Source: Acinetobacter halotolerans (GTDB taxonomy: Bacteria; Pseudomonadota; Gammaproteobacteria; Pseudomonadales; Moraxellaceae). From it: a stretch of DNA of 64,000 nucleotides. Where the stretch lies: positions 62,001 through 126,000 of the forward strand of contig NZ_SGIM01000005.1 in the NCBI RefSeq assembly GCF_004208515.1, in the 5' to 3' direction. A program made the translations under genes and the position numbers. Positions 1-9,767 of the stretch are shown in pieces; position 1 is the stretch's first letter, and every line of letters starts with the position of its first letter. The notes below the pieces were generated by a model, which saw only the letters and a program-made list of their open reading frames with translations, was not told the DNA's origin and did no database searches.

Positions 1-1432
1 CTCTAAAGTGGCTGCGGGTGAAGCGGGTGGTATTACTCAACATATCGGCGCTTATCACGTTGAAACTGAGAAAGGCATTATCACTTTCTTAGATACCCCA
101 GGACATGCAGCGTTTACATCAATGCGTGCACGTGGTGCAAAAGCGACTGATATCGTGGTACTTGTTGTTGCTGCGGATGATGGTGTAATGCCACAAACTG
201 CGGAAGCAATTGATCATGCTCGTGCTGCTGGTACGCCTATTATTGTTGCAATCAACAAAATGGATAAAGAATCAGCAGATGTGGATCGCGTCTTAAATGA
301 ATTGACCACAAAAGGTATCGTGCCTGAAGAGTGGGGCGGTGATGTGCCTATCGCTAAAGTTTCAGCACATTCAGGTGCTGGTATTGATGGGTTGCTTGAC
401 CTGATCTTGATCCAAGCTGAATTGATGGAGCTCAAAGCTTCTGCAGACGGTGCGGCTCAAGGTGTTGTCATTGAAGCACGTGTTGATAAAGGCCGTGGTG
501 CAGTGACATCGATCCTTGTACAAAATGGTACCTTGAACATCGGTGATTTAGTTCTCGCTGGTTCATCATATGGCCGTGTACGTGCAATGGTTGATGAAAA
601 TGGTAAACGTATCACGTCAGCAGGTCCTTCGATTCCAGTTGAGATTTTAGGATTACCTGAAGCGCCAATGGCGGGTGATGAAGTTCTTGTCGTGAATGAT
701 GAGAAGAAAGCACGTGAAGTTGCTGATGCTCGTTCTGATCGTGAACGTCATAAACGTTTAGAGCGCGCGAGTGCGATGCGTCTTGAAAACATCATGGCAT
801 CTATGGGCAAAAAAGATGTGCCTTATGTGAATGTTGTACTCAAAACTGACGTACGCGGTACTTTAGAAGCATTACATGTTGCTCTTGATGAGCTTTCAAC
901 TGATGAAGTAAAAGTTCGAGTGATCGGTTCTGGTGTCGGTGCAATCACTGAGTCAGATGTCACCTTAGCTGAATCTTCAGAAGCTGTCTTACTTGGTTTC
1001 AACGTACGTGCGGACAACACAGCACGTCAGAAATCTGATCAAGACGGTATCGATATTCGTTACTACAGCATCATTTATCAATTGATTGATGATGTAAAAG
1101 CAGCAATGAGCGGTAAGCTTGCACCTGAACATCGTGAAACGATCTTAGGTGTAGCGGAAGTACGTGAAGTCTTCCACTCAAGTAAATTTGGTGCAGCAGC
1201 AGGCTGTATGGTACTTGAAGGTATGTTACACCGTAATAAACCGATTCGCGTATTACGTGATGACGTGGTTGTGTTCCAAGGTGAACTTGAATCTCTTCGT
1301 CGTTATAAAGAAGTGGTTGAAGAAGTTCGCGCAGGTATGGAATGTGGTCTTGCGGTGAAAGGTTATAAAGACATCAAAGTACAAGATAAGATCGAAGTAT
1401 ATGATGTTCAACTGATTAAACGGAGTCTTTAA
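1..1432 (+). CDS. infB: translation initiation factor IF-2 (3' part; 5' end outside window)
   Basis: IF-2 is the GTPase that places initiator fMet-tRNA on the 30S subunit and promotes subunit joining. The reading frame is open to the left edge, so the N-terminal region and the P-loop are outside the window. Visible are the G-domain motifs DTPGH (G3) and NKMDK (G4), then the beta-barrel domain II, the IF-2 domain III and the C-terminal fMet-tRNA-binding domain ending in [10 protein letters not shown]. The first visible residues align with the switch I region after the P-loop. Its stop codon overlaps the rbfA start by one base (TAATG), so the two are translationally coupled, as in the classical nusA-infB-rbfA operon. 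Identity is certain; only the 5' extent is unknown. Confidence 0.97.
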   Translation, partial: SKVAAGEAGGITQHIGAYHVETEKGIITFLDTPGHAAFTSMRARGAKATDIVVLVVAADDGVMPQTAEAIDHARAAGTPIIVAINKMDKESADVDRVLNELTTKGIVPEEWGGDVPIAKVSAHSGAGIDGLLDLILIQAELMELKASADGAAQGVVIEARVDKGRGAVTSILVQNGTLNIGDLVLAGSSYGRVRAMVDENGKRITSAGPSIPVEILGLPEAPMAGDEVLVVNDEKKAREVADARSDRERHKRLERASAMRLENIMASMGKKDVPYVNVVLKTDVRGTLEALHVALDELSTDEVKVRVIGSGVGAITESDVTLAESSEAVLLGFNVRADNTARQKSDQDGIDIRYYSIIYQLIDDVKAAMSGKLAPEHRETILGVAEVREVFHSSKFGAAAGCMVLEGMLHRNKPIRVLRDDVVVFQGELESLRRYKEVVEEVRAGMECGLAVKGYKDIKVQDKIEVYDVQLIKRSL

Positions 1433-1830
1433 TGGCGGGTAGCCAACGCTTAAAGCGCATGGCGGATTCAGTACAACGTGAGTTGTCTGAGCTGATCCGT
1501 CAGGAGCTTAAAGATCCACGTCTGGGTGGTCTAGTGACCATCTCAGCCGTGAAAGTCAGTGCAGATATGGGATATGCTGAAGTTTATGTCACTGTTATGG
1601 GACGTGAACTGGGTGATGATCAAAGTGAAGCTGCAAATAAAGAAACTTTAGATGTGCTGAATAAGGCTTCTGGTTTCTTGCGTCATGAATTGAGTCGTCG
1701 CATCAAGACGCGTATCACACCAAGATTGCGTTTCCATTATGATAAAACCAATGCATATGGAAATTATATGTTTGGTTTGATTGCTGAAGCTGTCAAGGAT
1801 TTGCCTGAACACGAGCAAGATAAAGAATAA
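1432..1830 (+). CDS. rbfA: ribosome-binding factor A
   Basis: RbfA is a small KH-fold protein that binds the 30S subunit late in assembly and is needed for 16S rRNA 5'-end maturation, especially in the cold. The 132-residue product has the family length and signature: an N-terminal basic helix, DPRLGG in the first fifth, and RITPRLRFHYD towards the end, followed by a short acidic tail. The start overlaps the infB stop by one base. A strong intrinsic terminator follows immediately, so this is the last gene of the operon that enters the window from the left. Confidence 0.97.
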   Translation: MAGSQRLKRMADSVQRELSELIRQELKDPRLGGLVTISAVKVSADMGYAEVYVTVMGRELGDDQSEAANKETLDVLNKASGFLRHELSRRIKTRITPRLRFHYDKTNAYGNYMFGLIAEAVKDLPEHEQDKE

Positions 1831-1833
1831 ATT

Positions 1834-1860
1834 AAAAAGCCACCTTAGGGTGGCTTTTTT
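1834..1860 (+). terminator. intrinsic terminator after rbfA
   Basis: A stem of GCCACC/GGTGGC with a TTAG loop is flanked by an A-run on the 5' side and a T-run on the 3' side, directly after the rbfA stop. The symmetric A/T flanks make it potentially bidirectional, which fits the convergent arrangement with mrpG. Confidence 0.9.
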
Positions 1861-1888
1861 ATGTCAGGCTTTCGGTAAATTTTTAATA

Positions 1889-1917
1889 AAAAAGAACAAC
1901 TTAAAGTTGGTCTTTTT
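1889..1917 (-). terminator. probable terminator of the mrp operon
   Basis: On the minus strand the last codons of mrpG and the bases just after its stop form an A-T-rich hairpin (CAACT/AGTTG plus outer AGA/TCT pairs), followed by six T residues. It overlaps the end of the coding sequence. The stem is modest, so confidence is moderate. Confidence 0.6.
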
Positions 1918-2278
1918 TATCTTTACGGCTATAACGTTGCCAAGGAAGCGGACGGTTTAAAGCCTCAGGAACTTCACCACTATTCGAACGTAAACGTAAA
2001 TGAATAGCTGCCTGTGCCATTAAGTTAGCAGATACAGGTGCGGTGATAAAGATGAATAGGGTGATCAGTAACTCAGCAAAACCAAAACGCCCTTGTGTCG
2101 CACCAAAGATCATTGCTGCGATCAAAAAGCTGCCTAATCCTAATGTACCTGCTTTGGTCGGTGCATGCAGACGCATAAATAAATCAGGTAGACGGATCAT
2201 ACCGATTGATCCAACCAATAGGAAAAAAGCACCGAACACCAAAAAGAATGAAATGAGGATCTCAAAGATCAGTTGCAT
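1901..2278 (-). CDS. mrpG: Na+/H+ antiporter subunit G (MrpG/PhaG)
   Basis: Small membrane subunit of the multi-subunit Mrp (Pha/Mnh) cation/proton antiporter in the inner membrane. The 125-residue product has three hydrophobic segments (about residues 3-25, 40-60 and 65-90) and the family motif GxxRLPDLFMRLHAPTKAGTLG between the first and second. The hydrophilic C-terminus is typical. It is the last gene of the mrpAB-C-D-E-F-G operon, 11 bp after mrpF. The start ATG at 2278 is preceded by a good ribosome-binding site (AAGGAG). Confidence 0.95.
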   Translation of the reverse strand: MQLIFEILISFFLVFGAFFLLVGSIGMIRLPDLFMRLHAPTKAGTLGLGSFLIAAMIFGATQGRFGFAELLITLFIFITAPVSANLMAQAAIHLRLRSNSGEVPEALNRPLPWQRYSRKDKKDQL

Positions 2279-2289
2279 GATGTATCTCC

Positions 2290-2565
2290 TTAATCAATCA
2301 CATGCCCAGTTGTGAAATAACGAGCAAGTGCGACAGTCGAAACAAAACCGAGCATTGCAACCAATAAAGCCCCTTCAAAGAAGTTGGTACTGACCCAATA
2401 AATGCCCAATACAACGATAAGGCAAGTCGCATTGAGAAATAGGGTATCCAACGCGAGTAGGCGGTCAATTACAGAAGGCCCAATGATCAGACGAATGAGG
2501 CACAAAAACATGGAAATGGTAATAGCCATCAAGCCGATACCCAGTGCATAAGGTAAAATGGTCAT
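2290..2565 (-). CDS. mrpF: Na+/H+ antiporter subunit F (MrpF/PhaF)
   Basis: Small subunit of the Mrp antiporter, 91 residues with three transmembrane helices. The central RLIIGPSVIDRLLALDTL segment is the family hallmark, and its Asp in the membrane region is known to matter for function in Mrp systems. The start ATG overlaps the stop of mrpE by four bases (ATGA), indicating translational coupling within the operon. Confidence 0.94.
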   Translation of the reverse strand: MTILPYALGIGLMAITISMFLCLIRLIIGPSVIDRLLALDTLFLNATCLIVVLGIYWVSTNFFEGALLVAMLGFVSTVALARYFTTGHVID

Positions 2566-3092
2566 GTCGGGGTGACTCCTTCTGCAATCTTCACATTAAA
2601 GACTTTGATTAAAGGCATTTCATAACGCTTTTTAATCTCTTGGATATCAAGTTCAGTATCATCACAACTCAAGGCATGTACCAAAATATCCCCACGTTCT
2701 TGATCAATTCCTGCTGAAACCGTACCCGGTGTGGTTGTGATGATCATTGCGAGCAATGTATTAACCTGTTCATGCTCCGTGTCTAATGGAACGCGATACC
2801 ATTTTGGACATAAATTGTCGATTGGACCAAGCACCATTCTCGCCACTCGAAAATTTGAAATCACAATATCCCACAGCACCACAAAAAATAGCTTTATAGC
2901 AGCAGTCCAATTGATACGAGGCGTGTGTGCAATAAAAGGTCGTACTAAAAGCGGAATAATGACTGCTAATAAGCAAGCAAATATAAGACTTGCGATATGT
3001 ATGCTATTGGCAAGCATTAACCAACTGAGAAAAACCAAGAAGGATACGAATGGATGTGGAAAACAACGATTAAGCAAAGTGAGTTTCTGCAT
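2562..3092 (-). CDS. mrpE: Na+/H+ antiporter subunit E (MrpE/PhaE)
   Basis: MrpE stabilises the assembled Mrp complex rather than forming its ion path. The 176-residue product has two or three N-terminal hydrophobic segments (about residues 15-50 and 60-80) and a cytoplasmic domain containing the family pattern TTPGTVSAGIDQERGDILVH. The start overlaps the mrpD stop by one base, and the stop overlaps the mrpF start. Length and position in the operon are as expected. Confidence 0.94.
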   Translation of the reverse strand: MQKLTLLNRCFPHPFVSFLVFLSWLMLANSIHIASLIFACLLAVIIPLLVRPFIAHTPRINWTAAIKLFFVVLWDIVISNFRVARMVLGPIDNLCPKWYRVPLDTEHEQVNTLLAMIITTTPGTVSAGIDQERGDILVHALSCDDTELDIQEIKKRYEMPLIKVFNVKIAEGVTPT

Positions 3093-4903
3093 TAGTGTTC
3101 CTCCATTGGTTTAAGTTGGGCTTCATTTGGAATGGTTGGTGCACCTAAAATTTGTTCAGCAATTTGACGTTGCTTATATTCAGAAATATGTTCACCTTGT
3201 AAGCTCGTTTTAGAAATCACATCAGGAATCAGTAAAGCATTATGATCCTCAACTTCACCACCATATTTGGTTTCAGGAATATAGTTTGGATCAAAAGGTT
3301 GTACGCTAATTGCACGTCCTTGAGCATCTATTTTCAAGATAGCTTGATTGTAAAGAGCATGGTCTTGAATTTGCTGTGCAGTCGCAACGGTATATTGCTG
3401 AATAGGTGAGGCAAAAACAACATAAGCCATTAATCCTGCGAGAAGGATATAAATCGCTTTGTCATTGCGATTTGGTGCACGCTCAGGTAAGGCTTGATAT
3501 AAAGCAAAGTTTGCTTCTTTCGGATTTTCTTCAGGGGTATTGGCACGCCAGAACAGAATAAAACCAACACGGGTAAAGGCGATGATACTAAGTAAGCTTA
3601 CGATCAGAACAATGGCAATAATCCAGCCTTGATAAGGGCTTTCTGCAGTTGCCTGTAATATAAAGACTTTACCTAAGAAGCCACTAAATGGCGGGAGACC
3701 TGCCATCATCAGTGCAATGGTAAAGTAAGTAAACGCAGCCGCTTTTTCTTGTTTCATCTTTGGCGCGACTTTCAAGTGATCCTTGAATACACCACGTTGA
3801 GAGGTGATCCAACCACAGAACAAGTAGAACGCAGCGGCAATTAAAGTACTGTGTACGATGTAATATAAACCTGCAGCCCATGCTTGAGTATTGAACATTG
3901 CGATCGTGATAAGCAATGTCCCAATAGAGGACAACACCATGAAGCCAACAAAACGTCGTAAACGATCCGCGCCTAAGGCACCAATTACCCCATAAATTGA
4001 GGTGATTAGACCAATGACCATTAAACAGTTTTTGAAAATATTCTGCGCCATTGCATCATCAAATACAGTGCCGTTCACGCGTAGAATGGCATAGATGCCG
4101 ACTTTGGTCATGATGGTAAAGATCGCAGCCACAGGTGTACTGGCAACGGCATAGGTTTTAGGTAGCCAAAAACCTACAGGTAGCATTGCAGCCTTAATAC
4201 CGAAAACCACAAATAGTAATAAACTACCTGCAATCGCTAGCTTATGCTGATCACCATCCAATGTTGGAACTAGACGACCAACATCCGCCATATTTAAGCT
4301 ACCAACACTGCCATAGATCATACCTAAACCGATAAGGAATAGCGCTGAGGCCAGTAAGTTGATGGTGACGTAATGTATGCCTAACTGAAAACGTTCACGA
4401 CCTTGTCCATGTAAAAGCAAGACATAAGAAGCCAATAATAAGATTTCAAAGAATACAAATAAGTTAAATAAATCGCCTGTTAAGAAGGCGCCTGTAATAC
4501 CCATCAATAAGAAATGAAACATCACATGGAAATAGCGACCACGCGTGTCCCAATTGCTACTGGCATACCAAAGCACAGGTACTGCCAGTGCATAGGTCAA
4601 GACCAACATAAATGCAGATAAACGATCAAGAACCAATACGATACCAAATGGTGCAGACCATTCAGCCAATTGATAAACCGTAATTTGTCCTGTGCTTGCG
4701 ATGACTAAATAGCTTAGTGCAGTGACTAATCCTAAAACGACGGAGATAAGACTAATCCCACGACGCCAAGGTTGGCGCCAATCATTTTTTAAAGCCCCTG
4801 CACCGGGATTACCCAATATCAATAATATAAAACTAGTAAATGCTGGAATTAGAATACTAAGAATTGGAGCATGAGTCTGCCAAAAGTGGTAGAAATCAAA
4901 CAT
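3092..4903 (-). CDS. mrpD: Na+/H+ antiporter subunit D (MrpD/PhaD), proton-translocating
   Basis: MrpD is a homologue of complex I antiporter subunits NuoM/NuoN and forms one of the proton-conducting units. The 603-residue product has about 14 transmembrane helices, with the conserved FEILLLASY segment near residue 150 and a proton-path Lys in FGIKAAMLPVGFWLPKTY. Family members are usually about 490-510 residues. This one has an extra hydrophilic tail of about 90 residues after the last helix, ending in LKPMEEH. It overlaps mrpC by one base upstream and mrpE by one base downstream. Confidence 0.95.
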   Translation of the reverse strand: MFDFYHFWQTHAPILSILIPAFTSFILLILGNPGAGALKNDWRQPWRRGISLISVVLGLVTALSYLVIASTGQITVYQLAEWSAPFGIVLVLDRLSAFMLVLTYALAVPVLWYASSNWDTRGRYFHVMFHFLLMGITGAFLTGDLFNLFVFFEILLLASYVLLLHGQGRERFQLGIHYVTINLLASALFLIGLGMIYGSVGSLNMADVGRLVPTLDGDQHKLAIAGSLLLFVVFGIKAAMLPVGFWLPKTYAVASTPVAAIFTIMTKVGIYAILRVNGTVFDDAMAQNIFKNCLMVIGLITSIYGVIGALGADRLRRFVGFMVLSSIGTLLITIAMFNTQAWAAGLYYIVHSTLIAAAFYLFCGWITSQRGVFKDHLKVAPKMKQEKAAAFTYFTIALMMAGLPPFSGFLGKVFILQATAESPYQGWIIAIVLIVSLLSIIAFTRVGFILFWRANTPEENPKEANFALYQALPERAPNRNDKAIYILLAGLMAYVVFASPIQQYTVATAQQIQDHALYNQAILKIDAQGRAISVQPFDPNYIPETKYGGEVEDHNALLIPDVISKTSLQGEHISEYKQRQIAEQILGAPTIPNEAQLKPMEEH

Positions 4904-5271
4904 TATGGCTCATCCTCACGTGGGTCATAAGTCAAGGTTGGATCTTCTTTTGAGTCGACATGATCTGTGCCTGACTCGTAACGACTGCGCAATGCCAGTT
5001 GTACGATAAAGGCGGTGGTTGCAAAACCAATCACAATCGCAGTCAGTACCAATGCTTGAGGTAATGGGTCAGACACTTTAGTCGTTTCAGTCAGTACAGC
5101 AGGTGCATTGACTTGAGTTCGCCCCATCGCAAACAAAAATAAGTTCACAGCATAGCCAATCATGACCAGTCCGAGGACTACAGGGAATGTTCTGGCACGT
5201 AGAATTAAATAAATGCCTGTCGCAATCAGCAAACCAATTCCAGAAGCGAGTAAAAATTCAATACTAAGCAT
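4903..5271 (-). CDS. mrpC: Na+/H+ antiporter subunit C (MrpC/PhaC)
   Basis: MrpC is the NuoK-like subunit, with three transmembrane helices. The ATG at 5271, giving MLSIEFLLASGIG and 122 residues, is preferred over the longer in-frame possibility at 5325: the extra residues would be hydrophilic and lie inside the end of the upstream gene, while the family starts just before the first helix. Conserved features include the first helix and AIVIGFATTAFIVQLALR in the third. The gene follows the stop of the fused mrpAB gene almost without a gap. Confidence 0.93.
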   Translation of the reverse strand: MLSIEFLLASGIGLLIATGIYLILRARTFPVVLGLVMIGYAVNLFLFAMGRTQVNAPAVLTETTKVSDPLPQALVLTAIVIGFATTAFIVQLALRSRYESGTDHVDSKEDPTLTYDPREDEP

Positions 5272-5272
5272 A

Positions 5273-8116
5273 TTATTTGTCTCCACTTGGGATTGGTCCG
5301 GATATACCTGAGTGACGTGAGTCACCTAAGACCGAAATCAACAACATGGTTGCGCCCACGACCGTGATATACACTCCTAAGTCAAATGGCAATGCAGAAG
5401 CTAAATGCATTTTTCCAATCAGAGGAGGCTCGACATAGATATGTGCACTGGTAAGGAATGGACGTGCCCAGAACCATGCGCCAATGCCTGTTAAGCCTGC
5501 AATGGTCAAACCAGAACCAATCCATACTTCATATAGGCGACCAGATTTGGCTCTAATGATTCTTTCTGCTTGATCTTGACCCAAGGCAATATACTGAATG
5601 ATCAGTGCCATTGCGGTGACTAGACCTGCAATAAAGCCACCACCAGGATAGTTATGTCCACGTAAGAAGATATAAACACTGATCACAAGCGCGATCGGTA
5701 ATATCCAAGAAGCAGCAATACGCAACATCAAGGGGGAGGGGTTAAAACGATACGTTAAACCTTGAGTTACGGTGGTACCGTGTGTACGCATACCGTCCAT
5801 CAAACAGAGTGCACCAATGGCAGCAATCCCAAGTACCACAATTTCACCGAAGGTATCAAAGCCACGGAAGTCAACCAAAATGACATTGACCACATTTGAA
5901 CCGCCACCAAGCGGGATAGATTGCTGCATGAAGAACCATGATATTGAGTTATGGTCACGACTCAGCATTAACCATGTGATCCAACCAATTCCTAGGCCAC
6001 CTGCGATCGCAAGACTGGCATCGCGCCAACGATGTGGTCGCGTTGATTCGTAAGGCGTAAGTTGTGGTAATAAAGACAGACTCATTAACAATAAAATGGT
6101 GGTCACAACATCTACGGTGATTTGCGTTAGCGCTAAATCAGGTGCAGATAAAGAAACGAAGGTCATGGTCACAACCAAACCGACCGCACCACTAATCAGA
6201 ACTGCTTTAATTCGTTCATGATGGAACCAAAGCATCATCCAGCAACCTGAGAACAGTGTGAGCCAGAGAACAATGGCAACCCAAGGTGCATGTGTAAGTT
6301 CGCGAGTGCCTGTGGTTAAACCTTGATTGAACAGTGGTAATGCCACCATCACGATGCTAAACAGCACAATTAAAAGTAAGTAGTGTTGTAATGAGCCATT
6401 TTCAGTGCGTTGTTTTATTTTACGGCTAGTGAGTAGTAAGTGTTTAAGGAACAGTTCGAATAAGATTTTGCCCTGAAATTTTCCAAGATGTGGATCAAGG
6501 TCAATTTTGCGGATACGTCCATCTTTGGCCAACGCGAAGTAAAACATTGTACCACCAATCAATGCGATGAGACTCATGATCAGGGGGGCATTAACACCGT
6601 GCCAAATGGCCAAATGAGTCCCTACAAATTCTGGCTGTGCCAAACTGGCGCGGGTCACACTGTTGACAAATGTTTCAGCCAATAGCGCTGGGAAAATACC
6701 CACTAAAATACATAAGACTGCCAAAATAATGGCAGGCATACGCATGCCTATGTGAGGTTCGTGTGCATCTTTGTGCGGAACCTGTTTACCCACTTCGCCA
6801 TCAAAAAACACGCCATGAACTAAGCGGATTGAATAACTCACCGCAAAGATGCCCGCTAAGGTCGCCACAATTGCGGAAATAATCATGACAGGACCAGATA
6901 AATTCACCAGTAACTCAGTAAAGAACATTTCTTTAGAGAGGAAACCATTGGTAAGTGGAACACCTGCCATTGATGCAGCTGTGATCATGGTCAGTGTGGC
7001 GGTGAATGGTAACAGTTGCCAAATCCCACTGAGCTTACGCAAATCTCGTGTTCCAGTCTCATGGTCAATAATGCCAGCGAGCATAAACAATGCGGCTTTA
7101 AAGGTTGCATGGTTAATGATATGGAAAATTGCCGCTGCAACTGCAAGCGGAGATCCGATACCGAGTAGGCAAACGATCAAACCTAGATGACTGATGGTTG
7201 AATAAGCCAATAACCCTTTGAGGTCTTCTTTGAAAATGGCAAAGCCTGCTGCCATACACAAGGTAAATAGACCAACAAAAGTCACAATGTTGTGATAGAG
7301 CGCAGCACCAATAAAGATCGGCGCTAAACGAGCCAGCAAGAAAATCCCTGCTTTAACCATCGTGGCTGAGTGTAGATAGGCAGACACTGGAGTCGGTGCT
7401 GCCATGGCATTCGGAAGCCAAAAGTGGAACGGAAACTGCGCACTTTTGGTAAACGCACCGAGCAAAATTAGCAATAATGTAGGTACAAAAAGTTCATGCT
7501 GTTGGATAACATCTTTCATCAACACAAGCTGATTAATCTCATATGTCCCTGTGATTTGTCCAAGTAGGACAAAACCACCCAGCATAGCGAGACCACCTAA
7601 ACCTGTAATGGTGAGTGCCATACGTGCGCCACGTTGTGCAGCATCGTATTGGCTCCAATAACCAACCAGTAAAAATGATGAAATACTGGTGAGTTCCCAA
7701 AATACTAATAATAAAATTAAGTTATTAGAAAATGAAATCCCGAGCATCGCCGCCATAAACAACATCAGTAATTGATAGAGTTTAGTCAGCGAATTTTTAG
7801 GGCTTAAATAATAATAGGCATAAATATAAATCAGGGTACCGATACCGCTAATCAGTAGACCAAATAATAGACCTAAGGCATCAAGGCGGAAACTGAGATT
7901 GATGCCAAGTTGTGGTAGCCAATCCCAGCTTTGTTGGAGGGCATTGCCCTGAAGAATGGTCGGTGCCTGAGTTAATAGTAAAATAAAACAACTCAGACTG
8001 ATGCCAATCGCCCCAAGTGCCGTCATGCCACGTGAGAAACGTTGCAATTGTGGGATTAGGGTGGTGCCGAGTATGAGCGGTAATAGGATAATAATCGGTA
8101 GCACACTGGTATCCAT
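5273..8116 (-). CDS. mrpA: fused Na+/H+ antiporter subunits A and B (MrpA-MrpB/PhaAB)
   Basis: Largest subunit of the antiporter, about 947 residues. The N-terminal two thirds is NuoL-like, with the LLVFWELTSISSFLLVGYW motif and the FPFHFWLPNAMAAPTPVSAYLHSATMVKAG pattern, which includes the ion-path Lys. A middle region resembles DUF4040/MbhD, and the last about 130 residues are an MrpB domain with the RGHNYPGGGFIAGLV motif. The A-B fusion and six-gene layout are characteristic of group 2 Mrp systems of Gram-negative bacteria. The ATG at 8116 puts the first helix right after the start; an in-frame ATG at 8158 would add 14 residues and cannot be excluded. The antiporter supports Na+ and pH homeostasis. 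Confidence 0.93.
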   Translation of the reverse strand: MDTSVLPIIILLPLILGTTLIPQLQRFSRGMTALGAIGISLSCFILLLTQAPTILQGNALQQSWDWLPQLGINLSFRLDALGLLFGLLISGIGTLIYIYAYYYLSPKNSLTKLYQLLMLFMAAMLGISFSNNLILLLVFWELTSISSFLLVGYWSQYDAAQRGARMALTITGLGGLAMLGGFVLLGQITGTYEINQLVLMKDVIQQHELFVPTLLLILLGAFTKSAQFPFHFWLPNAMAAPTPVSAYLHSATMVKAGIFLLARLAPIFIGAALYHNIVTFVGLFTLCMAAGFAIFKEDLKGLLAYSTISHLGLIVCLLGIGSPLAVAAAIFHIINHATFKAALFMLAGIIDHETGTRDLRKLSGIWQLLPFTATLTMITAASMAGVPLTNGFLSKEMFFTELLVNLSGPVMIISAIVATLAGIFAVSYSIRLVHGVFFDGEVGKQVPHKDAHEPHIGMRMPAIILAVLCILVGIFPALLAETFVNSVTRASLAQPEFVGTHLAIWHGVNAPLIMSLIALIGGTMFYFALAKDGRIRKIDLDPHLGKFQGKILFELFLKHLLLTSRKIKQRTENGSLQHYLLLIVLFSIVMVALPLFNQGLTTGTRELTHAPWVAIVLWLTLFSGCWMMLWFHHERIKAVLISGAVGLVVTMTFVSLSAPDLALTQITVDVVTTILLLMSLSLLPQLTPYESTRPHRWRDASLAIAGGLGIGWITWLMLSRDHNSISWFFMQQSIPLGGGSNVVNVILVDFRGFDTFGEIVVLGIAAIGALCLMDGMRTHGTTVTQGLTYRFNPSPLMLRIAASWILPIALVISVYIFLRGHNYPGGGFIAGLVTAMALIIQYIALGQDQAERIIRAKSGRLYEVWIGSGLTIAGLTGIGAWFWARPFLTSAHIYVEPPLIGKMHLASALPFDLGVYITVVGATMLLISVLGDSRHSGISGPIPSGDK

Positions 8117-8360
8117 GTCGATGATGTAGGTCGAAAACCTAAGGTGAAATTTATTCAAGACTCACAGGCACTCAAAGAGAATACCAAAGCTTTAAATCTT
8201 GAAGCCCAATCAAGTTAATAGAGCAGTAAGTTGTATTGCGCAACTTAGTAATAAAAAGCGCTTTATTTTACTACAAAAACAACAAAAAAGATTGGCTTAT
8301 TACATGAAAAACACATATCACGGCGTTAAAAAAAGTGAGATTTTATTGCGGCTTTGTTTT

Positions 8361-9743
8361 TTATAAAGCGCTTTTTTGGGGGGTATCATCGTTTTTAAGC
8401 AAGTCTAATAAATCATTTTTTTCTTGTGGACTAAGTTCTTGTATCTGATTGAATAATTCATCAACTTTACAGCTTAGCGTTGCTGATTCAGGGAGGTCGG
8501 TGTTTTGGAGTTCGGTATTTTCTTCGGTCTGTGACAGTTCACTATACAGTTCAGACAGTTGTTGTTGTGATTGTTCTAGATTGATTTCAAAAATCTCTTT
8601 GGCATCTAAGCGTAGACATTGATAGTGGAGTGCGTGCTCGAGTAGCTCATCACGATTACCTGTCACGATGATTTGTAGGCGAGGGAAAGCTTGATGCAAG
8701 CGCTCCAGAATTTCAGCGCACATGACTTGATCAAGTTGTGTATCGATTTGGTCAATCAATAATATGCCCTCGCCCTCTAAACAAGGGTTAAAACAATGTT
8801 GATTCAATAAACATAATCGACGGCTTATGTCTCCAACCAATGCTATCCATGTTTTAAATGAGGCAGACAATTGTTGAAATGGGATTAAACGGTCTTGATA
8901 ACGCACGATGAGCTGAAGTTTCGGCACGTATTGAATATAAATATCATGGAGTTCAGGAAACACGGTATTTAAGCTTTTCTTCAATGCATACAGATTGGGT
9001 GCCGAAAGCTGTTTAGGGTGATTGACCAGTTCTTGTTGTAGTTCTTGTAATATTTCAGATTGATTTTGTTGATTAAAGTCATTGCCCATCAAGCGTCTAA
9101 CGATATGTGCTGAGTGTGCATTTTCGACATCACTAATTTCACGGAACCATTCAAAAAAACGAGTAAAGGTCGTGTAAGGGATCGCAGTAAGATCATAAGC
9201 CGAAATTTTTTGTAAAATTCCAGGCACATTTTTACTTTGTAGATTGATGTCTTGTACAAAACGTTCGGCAGGGTAGTAGGCGATGAGCGGTAGGCCGAAT
9301 AATGGGTCTTGTTGATGGGTCTTTTGATACAAGCTCACCATCTGGTCAAGTTGTTGTGTCTCAACCTGACTGATCCCGACACCTTGATTGTTAAAGGTTT
9401 TAAATAATTTCCAGACGCAACTTTGAGTGTTGATCTGTTGTGTAGAACTGCTTTCTGTTAATGCATTGTTCAGTTCACTGCTAATACGCACTTGCACCTG
9501 AATTTTGGCCTGTATGCGTGTCAGCATAATATCTTGATCTGCGATGACGACACCAGCGGTTCTAATATCTTTGTACCGCGCTGAGAACCATGACAGTGCT
9601 TGATAGATATTTTTTAAAACGGTAGTTTTGCCCGTGGCTTGATCGCCGAGGATGAGGGTGATGGGATGTCGTTCAGGTTGAAAGGCTATGCTAAGGTCTC
9701 GAAACATGCCAACATGTTTAAATTGAACCGATTCAAGTTGCAT
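8361..9743 (-). CDS. AAA family ATPase (RecF/OLD-like), unknown role
   Basis: A 460-residue SMC/RecF-type ATP-binding protein. The Walker A sequence LILGDQATGKTTVLKN lies near residues 30-45 and a Walker B-like LLIDQIDTQLDQ near residue 325, followed by a D-loop-like segment and the ITGNRDEL segment typical of AAA_15/AAA_21 proteins. The last about 75 residues are acidic and Gln/Glu/Ser-rich. No TOPRIM nuclease domain is visible, so this is not a complete GajA/OLD nuclease. The next gene, 24 bp downstream, is a UvrD-like helicase on the same strand. The pairing suggests a DNA repair or defence role, but that is inference. Confidence 0.75.
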   Translation of the reverse strand: MQLESVQFKHVGMFRDLSIAFQPERHPITLILGDQATGKTTVLKNIYQALSWFSARYKDIRTAGVVIADQDIMLTRIQAKIQVQVRISSELNNALTESSSTQQINTQSCVWKLFKTFNNQGVGISQVETQQLDQMVSLYQKTHQQDPLFGLPLIAYYPAERFVQDINLQSKNVPGILQKISAYDLTAIPYTTFTRFFEWFREISDVENAHSAHIVRRLMGNDFNQQNQSEILQELQQELVNHPKQLSAPNLYALKKSLNTVFPELHDIYIQYVPKLQLIVRYQDRLIPFQQLSASFKTWIALVGDISRRLCLLNQHCFNPCLEGEGILLIDQIDTQLDQVMCAEILERLHQAFPRLQIIVTGNRDELLEHALHYQCLRLDAKEIFEINLEQSQQQLSELYSELSQTEENTELQNTDLPESATLSCKVDELFNQIQELSPQEKNDLLDLLKNDDTPQKSAL

Positions 9744-9767
9744 AAGCTTACCTCGATCATGAGCGCT

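Noticed and set aside
5772..6053. 93-codon frame opposite mrpAB
   Set aside because: It is an antisense shadow of a membrane protein gene with no supporting signals.
8142..8216. Short plus-strand frame from a GTG upstream of mrpA
   Set aside because: About 24 codons, no ribosome-binding site, and it overlaps the start of mrpA. No family pattern was recognised.
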